This document shows, one piece after another, positions 17,303 through 26,134 of a stretch of 64,000 nucleotides of DNA. The notes beneath the pieces were generated by a model. It did not search any database. It had not been told where the DNA came from and saw only the letters and a list, made by a program, of their open reading frames with translations. Both the position numbers and the translations under genes were made by a program. Position 1 is the stretch's first letter, and each line of letters begins with the position of its first letter. Source of the DNA: Sphingobacterium sp. R2 (GTDB lineage Bacteria > Bacteroidota > Bacteroidia > Sphingobacteriales > Sphingobacteriaceae). The stretch spans positions 4,154,001 to 4,218,000 of the forward strand of contig NZ_CP142884.1 in NCBI RefSeq assembly GCF_040760075.1, read 5' to 3'.

Positions 17303-17761
17303 ATGCATTTCGACGAAACTGACCGAAAATTACTGCTACTTCTACAACAAGACGCAAAACAAACAACCAAAGAGCTATCCCACAAACTTAACTTATCAGC
17401 GACAGCCGTTTACGAACGCGTACGTAAACTCGAAAATACGGGAATCATTAAAGGATATGTTGCAGTACTGGATAAACGCAAAATAGCGAAAGATTTCTTG
17501 GTATTATGCCACGTTAAATTAGTGCAACATAAAAAAGAATTTATCCTACATTTTGAAAAAGAGGTGATGAACCTACAGGAAGTAACAGAATGCTTTCATG
17601 TGAGCGGAGATTTCGACTATATATTAAAAATATGTGTGCAGGACATGGCAGACTATCGTAATTTTATGTTAACCAAATTGACGAGTCTAAAACATATCGC
17701 AAGCACGCATAGCTCATTTATGATCACTGAAGTCAAAAATACCATAGCCATTATGCTGTAG
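17303..17761 (+). CDS. Lrp/AsnC family transcriptional regulator
   Basis: A 152-residue amino-acid-responsive regulator. N-terminal helix-turn-helix: DRKLLLLLQQDAKQTTKELSHKLNLSATAVYERVRKLEN; C-terminal RAM (ACT-like) ligand domain with TECFHVSGDFDYILKICVQDM. Full length for the family. Divergence from the PLP lyase gene suggests it regulates that gene and itself from the shared 144-bp region; the ligand may be methionine or a related amino acid, which is inference. Its stop codon is only 4 bp from the end of the convergent bestrophin gene, without room for a terminator. Confidence 0.93.
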   Translation: MHFDETDRKLLLLLQQDAKQTTKELSHKLNLSATAVYERVRKLENTGIIKGYVAVLDKRKIAKDFLVLCHVKLVQHKKEFILHFEKEVMNLQEVTECFHVSGDFDYILKICVQDMADYRNFMLTKLTSLKHIASTHSSFMITEVKNTIAIML

Positions 17762-17765
17762 AAAC

Positions 17766-18788
17766 TTAAACTAAAACGCCATTTTTTGAAGCAATAGGCT
17801 CTGGAATATCTTCGTCTCCTATGATCTGCAAGATATCAATCTCAATGGTTCGACAGATCGATAGCATCGGTATATCAAACATCAATCCTCCAAATGGATT
17901 TTCAGTGTAGTCACCCACCAGTTCCATCACAATATAAATCCATCCTATGACCACACAAAAAGGAATACTCGTCCATATACCCCAATCGCCCAATTTCGCA
18001 AATTCATTTACTAAACCTAATGGAAGCAGAATGATAAGAATGACATTGAACACAAATGCGGTACTCGCAAACTGCCGCGGCGAAGGAAATTTTTTGATTC
18101 TCTCTGCCTGCCCCTGATAATCATAAAATTGGTTTAAACAGTTCTGTAATTGAGTTTGATTGAAATCAGAGATGACCTTATCATTTTTCAAGGCATTTAC
18201 TTCCCTAGCTTGTTGAGAAATCAGATAAGTCGCAAAGTTTTTGTATTCACGCTGTGCGTTGAACTCCGCAGCAGAAAGATATTTATTCAAAAAAATAGAT
18301 GTCCTACTGTAATCAGGAAAACCGGCCTTAATAAGTCTGTTTCTTTTCACATTCATAGAACCAATATATTTTTTTAAACTGATGTGCTCCCATTCCGTGG
18401 GAACCAACAATTGCTCCCTAAGCGTATACAGCCAGGCAATATGACGGTAAGCAATCTTTTTTCTCCGTTCTACTAGATCGATAGAATCACCATTTTCGGT
18501 GTTAAACGCATATAACATAGCTGTGAATGACCGGCTAGAATTAACAATTGAACCCCAAATTTTTCGGGCTTCCCAAAGTCGATCATAGGCCTGATTGTTT
18601 TTAAAACCAACGTAGAATGCTTCAGCCGTCCCGATCAAGGCCAACGGAACCCATGGAATTATCATCCACTGCCAGTTAAAAAAATAATAGATAACCGCCA
18701 CGAGGGAGCACCAAAGCGTAAGCCATATCAAATGTGCACCTGCTAAATTGAATATTTGCCTATAATTGAAATATTTCGTTGTGATCAT
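17766..18788 (-). CDS. Bestrophin family ion channel (UPF0187/YneE)
   Basis: Integral inner-membrane channel; characterised bacterial bestrophins form pentameric ion channels. Recognisable are the N-terminal helix LIWLTLWCSLVAVIYYFF, IGTAEAFYVGFKNNQAYDRLWEARKIWGSIVN, a central soluble helical part, and the C-terminal pair of hydrophobic segments followed by GDYTENPFGG...DIPMLSICRTIEID. 340 residues, slightly longer than many bacterial members. Ion choice cannot be read directly. It is monocistronic, converging with the AsnC gene. Confidence 0.92.
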   Translation of the reverse strand: MITTKYFNYRQIFNLAGAHLIWLTLWCSLVAVIYYFFNWQWMIIPWVPLALIGTAEAFYVGFKNNQAYDRLWEARKIWGSIVNSSRSFTAMLYAFNTENGDSIDLVERRKKIAYRHIAWLYTLREQLLVPTEWEHISLKKYIGSMNVKRNRLIKAGFPDYSRTSIFLNKYLSAAEFNAQREYKNFATYLISQQAREVNALKNDKVISDFNQTQLQNCLNQFYDYQGQAERIKKFPSPRQFASTAFVFNVILIILLPLGLVNEFAKLGDWGIWTSIPFCVVIGWIYIVMELVGDYTENPFGGLMFDIPMLSICRTIEIDILQIIGDEDIPEPIASKNGVLV

Positions 18789-18984
18789 AAAGAATGAATA
18801 TCTTTTATTAAAAAACGCCGTGAGAGTACACTTAATCTATAACTGTTCAATACACCAATTTGTTTTCGAGGCAATTATTTCTAAACCTTTGCCCTACTAT
18901 CAAAACTAAAGGTATAGATTTCAAAATAGCTTATCACTAAATTTACTTTTTTCATCCCGAAAAAACCAACATATATCCCAAAAA

Positions 18985-19016
18985 ATTGAATAAAACCATC
19001 GTCGAATATAGCTTTG
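18985..19016 (+). promoter_or_regulatory. Promoter for the outer-membrane barrel gene
   Basis: -33-like ATTG (18985-18988), 20 bases, -7 TAGCTTTG (19009-19016). A TTG codon in frame with the gene lies inside the -7 box, so the real start must be downstream, at ATG 19035. Confidence 0.65.
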
Positions 19017-19034
19017 GGTAATTATTCGAAACTT

Positions 19035-21437
19035 ATGAACAAATTAATAGTAGTAACTCTGATTGCATTTTTCGCTAACAGTTTGCTATTCGCTCAAAGC
19101 ACAGTCATCGGAAAGGTCTCCGATCAATCTGGAAATCCAGTCCCCTACGCAACCGTTTCCTTTCAGCCATTACATGCAATGAAAGATACAGCTATAGAGA
19201 AAATAGCCGATGAGTATGGCAACTTTCAGTTATTCATCAACGAAAAAGGAACTTATCTCGCTTCAGTTCATATTGAAAAAGTACTCAAAATGCAGCAAAA
19301 AATCGATATTAAAGAACCGAATGAAACCATCGCATTTGTAGTTCCCAAATCACGCTTAACTAACCTCGTGCTAGATGAAGTGACGGTAAACAATCGCAGA
19401 CCGGTCATACAGCGAAAAATTGACCGTCTCATCATGAATGTTGGGCAAACAGCCAACGCTGTTGGAAAATCAGCATTAGATTTACTTAAAATAGCACCAG
19501 GAGTGTTTGTCAATAACGGCCAAATTTCAATTAACGGGATAATGGGCACACGCATTCTTGTAGACGGTAAAAGTATTAATCTGGCAGGAAGCGATCTTAA
19601 AAATTACCTTCAGTCATTACGTTCCAGTGATATCCAAAGCATTGAAATTATGGCACATCCCTCAGCGGAATTCGATGCAGAAGGCAGTGGTGGCATAATT
19701 AATATTATTTTGAAGAAAAATGATAAGCAAGGAATCAATGGCTATATCGGCAATGACTATGGACTAGGCCTCGGAAAATATGCCTCATACAATCCTTACG
19801 CCGCTTTAAATTATCGGAAGGAAAAAATTGGTTTAACCGCAAGCTATGCTTACGCTCACGCTAAATCCTATGAAGAACTCAAACAGCAGAGAAATTTTCC
19901 CAATAATGGTCTATATAGTCAAACAACAGACAATACACAAACAAACAACAATAGCCGGATAAGAACGGTTGTAACATATGATCGTTCAAAGAAGGAATCT
20001 TTCGGATTATCCTATACGGGCCAATATAGTAATTTTACAGGTCCCTCGGTTGCCCATGCGACAGTGCGCTACCCAGATCCAGCTAAAGATATCACTTCGG
20101 CGGGCAGCTTTCCTTCCGAATCGAAATCCAATTATCAAAACATTGGATTCAATTATGGTAGGGAAACAGACAGTTTGCATTCTAAGGTCACTGTAATCGC
20201 CGATTATACACATAATAAGCGTACTGGAAATAGTATCAGCAACAGCACGGATTGGAATGCCAAAGGTAGCGTAATGAGCGATACGTTATTTAGATTAAAT
20301 TATCCAAGTACAGCAAAAATATTTACGGGCGAAGCAAAATACAACTGGATAATAAAAAAAGAAAATAATTTGTCCATTGGCTTAAAGTCTACAGCGACAG
20401 ATATCATAAACACCAATAACTATCAGATTTTCAATAAACATTGGACACCAAGTCCATCGCTTGATTTCGAATTCGCTTATAAAGAAAGAATTTATGCAAC
20501 CTACGCCAATTACACGGGAAAATGGGCAAAAATTGATTATCAATTGGGGATTAGAGGAGAGAAATCCATTGTCCAGGGGCGACTTTGGGGAGCACAGCAG
20601 GCAGATCTTTCACAACATTATTTCAATTGGTTTCCAAGCATATTTTTAAAGAAAGACCTAAATATGGGAGGAAGCAATTACCTTACTTTTTCCTACAATC
20701 GAAGAATTAGACGTCCTTCATACTTTGATTTGAATCCATATAAATATTATATCGATAATTATTCCGTACAGACAGGAAATCCCTATTTGAGACCACAATT
20801 TACAAATTCAATAGAAATTGGTGGGCTTTGGAAAGAAAAATACTATAGCGCATTAAATTATTCACAGACAAAAAACGCCATATCACAAATCATACGCAAC
20901 CAGGCAAAAGAAGCGCTGTTGACCGTCATTAAAGACAACGTCGGTACTCAAAAGGTATGGACCGCTACCATCAGCGTGCCTGTAGACTTCTTTTCCTTCT
21001 GGTCAAGCACGAATACCGTTCTGTTCACACATACCCGTTCCGCTTCTCCAAACTTTAATTTAAAAAAAGCCTCTTTCCTTGTACAGACGGAACAGGAAAT
21101 ATCCTGTGGTAAAGGCTATAGTATGAATATAAATGCATTCTATACACCACAAATGTTAATCGGAAATATTGTAACTAAAGCCATCGGATCGGTCGATTTA
21201 GGAATCCAGAAAAAACTCATGAAAGATAAATTGGTGGCTAAGGCGAGCATCAGTGATATATTTTATACCAATAATTATACAGCAACAAGTTATTTCAACG
21301 ATACTAAAATTTGGATAAGTCATAAAGAACAATCACGTGTTTGCTCCATCTCCTTAATATATAATTTCAAAAAGGGCACGGCGTTTAAAGCGAAAAAAAT
21401 GGAATCTAGTAATATGGAGGAAAACGGAAGATTATAA
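19035..21437 (+). CDS. TonB-receptor-like outer-membrane beta-barrel protein (OMP_b-brl_3 type)
   Basis: Outer-membrane protein of about 800 residues. Signal peptide MNKLIVVTLIAFFANSLLFAQ. Next is a carboxypeptidase-regulatory-like Ig domain (STVIGKVSDQSGNPVPYATV, about 22-105), then a TonB plug-like domain with ALDLLKIAPGVFV, INGIMGTRILVDGK and SAEFDAEGSGGIINIILKK. A long barrel follows, rich in alternating Tyr/Asn/Ser strands, with NRRIRRPSYFDLNPY and TGNPYLRPQFTNSIEIG blocks. It ends in SLIYNFKK plus a short polar tail. No TonB box is obvious. It is followed 61 bp later by a LytS-like kinase and a LytTR regulator, an arrangement that suggests the pair controls it or is controlled with it. 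Confidence 0.9.
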   Translation: MNKLIVVTLIAFFANSLLFAQSTVIGKVSDQSGNPVPYATVSFQPLHAMKDTAIEKIADEYGNFQLFINEKGTYLASVHIEKVLKMQQKIDIKEPNETIAFVVPKSRLTNLVLDEVTVNNRRPVIQRKIDRLIMNVGQTANAVGKSALDLLKIAPGVFVNNGQISINGIMGTRILVDGKSINLAGSDLKNYLQSLRSSDIQSIEIMAHPSAEFDAEGSGGIINIILKKNDKQGINGYIGNDYGLGLGKYASYNPYAALNYRKEKIGLTASYAYAHAKSYEELKQQRNFPNNGLYSQTTDNTQTNNNSRIRTVVTYDRSKKESFGLSYTGQYSNFTGPSVAHATVRYPDPAKDITSAGSFPSESKSNYQNIGFNYGRETDSLHSKVTVIADYTHNKRTGNSISNSTDWNAKGSVMSDTLFRLNYPSTAKIFTGEAKYNWIIKKENNLSIGLKSTATDIINTNNYQIFNKHWTPSPSLDFEFAYKERIYATYANYTGKWAKIDYQLGIRGEKSIVQGRLWGAQQADLSQHYFNWFPSIFLKKDLNMGGSNYLTFSYNRRIRRPSYFDLNPYKYYIDNYSVQTGNPYLRPQFTNSIEIGGLWKEKYYSALNYSQTKNAISQIIRNQAKEALLTVIKDNVGTQKVWTATISVPVDFFSFWSSTNTVLFTHTRSASPNFNLKKASFLVQTEQEISCGKGYSMNINAFYTPQMLIGNIVTKAIGSVDLGIQKKLMKDKLVAKASISDIFYTNNYTATSYFNDTKIWISHKEQSRVCSISLIYNFKKGTAFKAKKMESSNMEENGRL

Positions 21438-21451
21438 ATGTTAACAATTTT

Positions 21452-21459
21452 TATCTTTG
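21452..21459 (+). promoter_or_regulatory. -7 box for the LytS-like kinase
   Basis: TATCTTTG followed by CA, 39 bases before the ATG at 21499. This gives the kinase/regulator pair a likely promoter separate from the barrel gene. No clear -33. Confidence 0.5.
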
Positions 21460-21498
21460 CAGCTCAACGAGCTACTAAATTAAAATAAATAAGGGTCA

Positions 21499-22674
21499 AT
21501 GAAAAAGTATAAGCTTGCCAAATTTATCGCCCAGGTAGATCCATTCGTTAAAAAAAAGAATATTGAAACATTCTATACGCCAAGTGTTCGAATCATATTA
21601 CATTTTGGTATGTGGTTCATATTTACGGTGCTCCTGTTCTGCAACTACTACTATGTGTTGGCAATTCCGCCGAATCAATCCTTATTTTTATCGATCCGCG
21701 TCCTGATTTCATCACTTGTAGTCTTTTATCTCTTTTTCTATTGGATCATACCCTATGCGCGAAATTCAAAACTATGGATATTACCGTTTATAGCATCGCC
21801 CGTATGTATTTTTATTTGGTTATTTATCAATAATCTTTTTTATGTAGTAGCCTACAGATATGGTTATGACCTATCCAACTTATACCCATTAATGGGCAAA
21901 GAAAGAAACTTCATTCCAAATCTTTGGTCGGTTTTCAGTTTCAAGGTGATTGCATTAAATGCATTATCTGTTATCTATTCGATGTCTCCTTTTTTCTTTA
22001 CCAAAATATTAATTGATATGAGAAGAATAAACAAAGATAGGATGCGAATTCAAGAGCAGAAGTTAAAGTTGTCACTGGAAAACATACAGGTAGAAAAAGA
22101 CTTTCTGAAAGCTCAACTTAATCCACATTTTCTATTCAATACGCTAAATAATCTCTACCGTTTGACCATGAAAAAAGATCCAACAGCGCCAGAGGTTGTT
22201 TTAAATTTATCCGAAATAATGGGATACACGTTATATGACTCGGATACAGAATATGTCTCCTTAGGGAAAGAGCTCGATTTTATTGAGAATTACTTCTCAC
22301 TAGAAAAAATGCGGCATCCGAAAAACTATAAAATTGTATTGAAAATCGAAGGCCGACAGCACGCTGCCAACCTAACAATTGCGCCATTATTGACATTTAA
22401 TCTAATCGAAAACGCCTTTAAATACGGACTTAAAAATGAAGAGGACTCATTTGTCCAACTTTTTATTAGCATTACCAAAGATCAATTTATTTTTGAAATT
22501 AAAAATGACTATGATAATTTAGATAGAACAAAAACAGCTCCGTCTAAAGGTATTGGTATTAAAAATTTAAGAAAACGCCTCCACCTCATTTATCCGACAA
22601 AGAGCGATCTCCAAATCACAGATACTAACGGCGAATTTAAAGTTGTATTAAATATCACATTACAGCATGATTGA
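21499..22674 (+). CDS. LytS/YehU-type sensor histidine kinase
   Basis: Two-component kinase of the 'His_kinase' family. Residues 30-170 hold four membrane helices. The phospho-acceptor motif QLNPHFLFNTLNNLY has H210. The HATPase part has LLTFNLIENAFKYGLK (N-box) and KGIGIKNLRKRL (G-box). 391 residues, complete. The last 8 bases overlap the start of the LytTR regulator, so the two are translationally coupled. The pair is likely to sense an envelope or metabolite signal together with the upstream barrel protein, by analogy with other Bacteroidota clusters. Confidence 0.94.
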   Translation: MKKYKLAKFIAQVDPFVKKKNIETFYTPSVRIILHFGMWFIFTVLLFCNYYYVLAIPPNQSLFLSIRVLISSLVVFYLFFYWIIPYARNSKLWILPFIASPVCIFIWLFINNLFYVVAYRYGYDLSNLYPLMGKERNFIPNLWSVFSFKVIALNALSVIYSMSPFFFTKILIDMRRINKDRMRIQEQKLKLSLENIQVEKDFLKAQLNPHFLFNTLNNLYRLTMKKDPTAPEVVLNLSEIMGYTLYDSDTEYVSLGKELDFIENYFSLEKMRHPKNYKIVLKIEGRQHAANLTIAPLLTFNLIENAFKYGLKNEEDSFVQLFISITKDQFIFEIKNDYDNLDRTKTAPSKGIGIKNLRKRLHLIYPTKSDLQITDTNGEFKVVLNITLQHD

Positions 22675-23377
22675 AAAGTATAGTTGCATCGTCATCGACG
22701 ACGAGCCTTTAGGAATTGAACTCATTACAGATTTCGTCAATCAAATACCCTTTCTGGAACTGAGAAAGACATTCGGAAAGCCAATCGAAGCCATGAGCTT
22801 CTTGCAAGATAATGCCATTGATTTGGTGTTTAGTGATATTGAAATGCCCAAGTTGACGGGCTTAGATCTATTGGAAACCCTAGCGCAGCAACCCATCTTT
22901 ATTTTTATCACAGCACATCGGCATTTTGCCATTGACGGATTTGAAAAAGGAGCGGCGGATTACCTCATAAAACCCGTTCGTTTCGATCGGTTTTTAAAAG
23001 CTGTAAATAGAGTAAAGGAACAACTAGATATGCTTAAAAAGCTAAAAAACAGTTCTATAAAAACAGATCGAATTTTCATAAAAAGTGAAAGCAAGTTCAT
23101 CAAACTAATGCTAAAGGATATTGTCTACATCGAGGCTCAGGGCAATTACTTGACCATTGTCACGCTTAACGGTACGAATCAGACATTATCTACCTTGAAA
23201 GCCATGGAGGAAATTTTATACAATTCCAGTTTCTTTCGAATTCATAGAGCATTCATCGTCAATACAGATTATATTCAGTCGCTAAATGGAAATATCGTTC
23301 AGCTTTCGAATGGAAAAATTATTCCTATCGCCAGCAATAAAAAAGACCAATTATATTCCCTTTTGGGGTTACATTAA
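22667..23377 (+). CDS. LytTR response regulator
   Basis: A 236-residue regulator paired with the LytS-like kinase (8-bp gene overlap). Receiver domain 1-120: acidic pair D11/D12, phospho-acceptor D57 in FSDIEMP, the conserved TAHRHFA segment, and K102 in LIKPV. LytTR DNA-binding domain about 140-236: IFIKSESKFIKL, IVYIEAQGNYLTIVT, FFRIHRAFIVN and KIIPIASNKK. LytTR proteins bind direct repeats in promoter regions; candidate targets are the adjacent barrel gene and the small secreted protein just downstream. Confidence 0.95.
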   Translation: MIEKYSCIVIDDEPLGIELITDFVNQIPFLELRKTFGKPIEAMSFLQDNAIDLVFSDIEMPKLTGLDLLETLAQQPIFIFITAHRHFAIDGFEKGAADYLIKPVRFDRFLKAVNRVKEQLDMLKKLKNSSIKTDRIFIKSESKFIKLMLKDIVYIEAQGNYLTIVTLNGTNQTLSTLKAMEEILYNSSFFRIHRAFIVNTDYIQSLNGNIVQLSNGKIIPIASNKKDQLYSLLGLH

Positions 23378-23530
23378 AATAATCGAATACAATGCCTTTA
23401 GCGACCTGAATGTCCATAGGTGAACGTTTAGTGGATTTTAAAAAAAAAGATACAGCATACTATTGTATGTTTATATTCGTTTGATTATTTTAATTACATT
23501 GAAATAATCAGACTTCAAATACACGACAAG

Positions 23531-24073
23531 ATGATGATAAAAATAAAAGGCTTCGCATTAAATATGATTCTTTTACTGCTTGCGACAACTGCTTTTGCCC
23601 AAAACAAAGTGGATCTAAGGACAATGTTAAATAAAAATGGAGAATTTATATTTCCACAGACAGTGGATAAAATTGCGGCGGCGTTGCATGTCAAAACGGA
23701 ATTTTATGAAGACGCCAATGCGGAAAAGTATGCAAAATGGATCGCTACATCTGGCTTAGAACTGTATAGCAATTACGGCGATGACAAAACTGTTAATGAA
23801 CTTTTTTTCGATATTCCTGAAGATAAGTTTTTGGTTATCGAAGGGCTACCTTTTGATCTAGCAATGAATAAAACAACCCTCAAGGACGCGCTCTCAAAAT
23901 TCAGTCGTCACCAAGTCAAACAGAAGAAGCTTGATGATGGAAACGCTTACCCTGGCGGTACTAGCCTGACCATGAAAACGGGTACGCATTTTACTACGCT
24001 CATCTTTGATAACAAAAATCTTTTGAAGTTTATGAGTTTAACCACTTCCCTAATTGATCCCGCAGTCAATTAG
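23531..24073 (+). CDS. Small secreted protein of unknown function
   Basis: A 180-residue exported protein. Signal peptide of about 23 residues ending TTAFAQ; the second Met (23534) could be the real start. The mature part is charged and mixed alpha/beta (VDLRTMLNKNGEFIFPQTVDKIAAAL; FDIPEDKFLVIEGLPFDLAMN; TGTHFTTLIFDNKNLLKFMSL). I do not recognise a family. It lies 153 bp after the LytTR gene in the same direction and may be a regulated product of that system, which is inference. It ends 30 bp from the convergent GMC oxidoreductase gene. Confidence 0.75.
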   Translation: MMIKIKGFALNMILLLLATTAFAQNKVDLRTMLNKNGEFIFPQTVDKIAAALHVKTEFYEDANAEKYAKWIATSGLELYSNYGDDKTVNELFFDIPEDKFLVIEGLPFDLAMNKTTLKDALSKFSRHQVKQKKLDDGNAYPGGTSLTMKTGTHFTTLIFDNKNLLKFMSLTTSLIDPAVN

Positions 24074-24102
24074 CGTAACGCCATTGATAAAATTTTAACA
24101 TA

Positions 24103-25791
24103 TTAAAGATTACCTTTTTTTAGCTCATTTACCGCAAAATCTACCGCCCTTGCGGTAAATGCCATATACGTTAGTGATGGATTCACACACGATGAAGAAG
24201 TCATAAAGGCCCCATCTGTCACAAAAACATTTTTCGCGTCCCATACTTGATTAAATTTGTTCAGTACTGATGTTTTTGGATCGTTGCCCATTCGTGCTGT
24301 GCCCATTTCGTGAATTCCCTGCCCCATACTGAACCCATTATCGTAGGTCTTTACATCTTTGACACCAATTGATGTTAACATTTCCACCATTTCATTACTG
24401 GCATCGCGTCTTATCTTCCGCTCGTTCTCCTTGATCGCTGCATCTATTGCTAATACAGGAAGTCCCCATTTATCGCGAATAGACGAATCCAATACGACTT
24501 TATTATCGTGGTATGGCAGTATTTCCCCGAAAGCAGTGAATCCAATTTTCCAGCCGCCAGGCTCAGTAATAGCATCCTTCCAGGCCCCGCCCACGCGCAT
24601 ATGCTCGACCTCACCTGTCCATTGAGGCCTCGAAGCACCGCCCTGATAGCCAAAACCACGAACATAATCTCTGTGCTTATTATCTCCGGGAACATTAACG
24701 AATCGCGGAACATATAATCCATTAGCCCTTCGACCAAAAATATATTTATCTTCGAATCCATCTACGCTTCCGCCAGCACCACTATTTAACATGTGATCCA
24801 TTAAATTATGCCCCAGTTCCCCGCTGCTACTACCCAGACCATTTTCCCATATAGCAGTAGCGGAATTCATTAATAACCAGGTGGAATTTAACGTCGATGC
24901 ACAAACAAAAACAATTTTGGCAAAATATTCATACGTCAGATTCGTTTCTGCATCAACTATTTCAACTCCTTTAGCTCGCTGCGTATCAGGGTCATAAATA
25001 ATATTCTTTACAATGGAAAACGGGCGTAACGTTAACTTTCCTGTCTTCATCGCAGCAGGTAATGTGGCAGACTGTGTGCTAAAATAAGCGCCAAAATTAC
25101 AGCCAAGCCAGCATTTATTTTGGTATTGGCAATTGATGCGGTTATGATGCGGAACTGTTATGTTGGCAACCCTACCAATGATAAAATGCCGCTTGCCCTG
25201 GTAACGCAATTTCAGTCGTGCGGCAAGATCTTTTTCTACAACATTCATATCCATCGGCGGCATAAATTCACCGTCAGGCAGCACTGCTATTCCGTCTTTA
25301 TTACCAGAGATGCCGGCAAATTTCTCGACATAACTGTACCAGGGCGCAATTTCCCGATAACGTACAGGCCAATCTATACCGTAACCATCTTTGCTATTAG
25401 CCTCAAAATCAATATCCGACAAACGATAACTCTGCCGCCCCCACATTAGCGACCGCCCGCCAACCTGATAACCTCTGAACCAATTAAAGGGTTTTATTTC
25501 CTTATATGGACTTTCAGTTTCATTGGTCCAAAAATCAATATTTCCTTCGTTTATCCATTGATTTTTGATTCCAAATGGCAAATAATGCTGCGCAATATCC
25601 AACGGTACACGGCCACCATGTGGAAAATCCCATGGATCTTTGTTGGGGGATGGATAATCTTTAATATGTTCAATATTGCGTCCTCTTTCTAACATTATGG
25701 TTTTAAGTCCCCGCTCTGTTAGTTCCTTCGCTGCCCAGCCGCCAGTGATTCCAGACCCGACGACAATAGCATCGTATACATTATTATTCAT
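24103..25791 (-). CDS. GMC family FAD-dependent oxidoreductase (sugar/glucoside dehydrogenase type)
   Basis: Flavoenzyme that oxidises an alcohol group of a sugar or polyol. N-terminal FAD dinucleotide site VVGSGITGGWAAKEL (about 11-25) and second FAD block GYQVGGRSLMWGRQS (about 109-123); a Cys cluster NCQYQNKCWLGCNFG near 220-235; C-terminal catalytic region with QGIHEMGTARMG and VNPSLTYMAFTARA. 562 residues. This branch holds the large catalytic subunits of membrane sugar dehydrogenases, including glucoside 3-dehydrogenases. The usual small 'gluconate 2-dehydrogenase subunit 3' gene is not next to it. It is divergent from an isomerase and a Gfo/Idh/MocA gene that could process the keto-sugar. 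No signal peptide is visible. Confidence 0.9.
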   Translation of the reverse strand: MNNNVYDAIVVGSGITGGWAAKELTERGLKTIMLERGRNIEHIKDYPSPNKDPWDFPHGGRVPLDIAQHYLPFGIKNQWINEGNIDFWTNETESPYKEIKPFNWFRGYQVGGRSLMWGRQSYRLSDIDFEANSKDGYGIDWPVRYREIAPWYSYVEKFAGISGNKDGIAVLPDGEFMPPMDMNVVEKDLAARLKLRYQGKRHFIIGRVANITVPHHNRINCQYQNKCWLGCNFGAYFSTQSATLPAAMKTGKLTLRPFSIVKNIIYDPDTQRAKGVEIVDAETNLTYEYFAKIVFVCASTLNSTWLLMNSATAIWENGLGSSSGELGHNLMDHMLNSGAGGSVDGFEDKYIFGRRANGLYVPRFVNVPGDNKHRDYVRGFGYQGGASRPQWTGEVEHMRVGGAWKDAITEPGGWKIGFTAFGEILPYHDNKVVLDSSIRDKWGLPVLAIDAAIKENERKIRRDASNEMVEMLTSIGVKDVKTYDNGFSMGQGIHEMGTARMGNDPKTSVLNKFNQVWDAKNVFVTDGAFMTSSSCVNPSLTYMAFTARAVDFAVNELKKGNL

Positions 25792-25972
25792 GTAGTTGTA
25801 GTTGGTTTATTGGTTACTACCTGTTGGAAAACTCCTTTTCCGAAGTGAGTTTTTTCTATCACAAACAATGGCAAAGTTTAATGATAAATCTACCCTGCAC
25901 CTCGAGCTTATCCACCTCGGCAACGAAGTAGAATAAATTCCCTAAACAAGTTTAAGCTTTTTTTTTGATTTA

Positions 25973-26004
25973 ATTGCAACCGGTTGCAAATTTTTGTAAT
26001 ATTG
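25973..26004 (+). promoter_or_regulatory. Promoter of the isomerase/dehydrogenase operon, overlapped by the operator
   Basis: -33-like ATTG (25973-25976), exactly 20 bases, then TAATATTG (25997-26004), one base off TAnnTTTG. The palindromic operator covers the -33 box and most of the spacer. Predicted leader about 125 bases. Confidence 0.5.
25974..25989. promoter_or_regulatory. LacI-family operator, perfect 16-base palindrome
   Basis: TTGCAACCGGTTGCAA, a perfect even palindrome with a central CG as bound by LacI/GalR-family repressors. It lies in the 343-bp divergent region between the GMC gene (start 25791) and the isomerase gene (start 26135), so one repressor could control both. No LacI-family gene is present in the window. 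The rest of this region holds no gene that I can see. Confidence 0.75.
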
Positions 26005-26134
26005 TATAAGACAAGTTCGTAACTTGAATAACCAGATTATAACAGTATAAACAAGAGACTAAATCATTGTTTCAGACTAATCGGCATATAAGTCTTTTCA
26101 GTCTGGAATATGGTCTTTTCAAAACGTAATAAAT

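Noticed and set aside
19014..19034. TTG start of the outer-membrane barrel gene
   Set aside because: The TTG is part of the -7 box TAGCTTTG; the signal peptide begins at ATG 19035.
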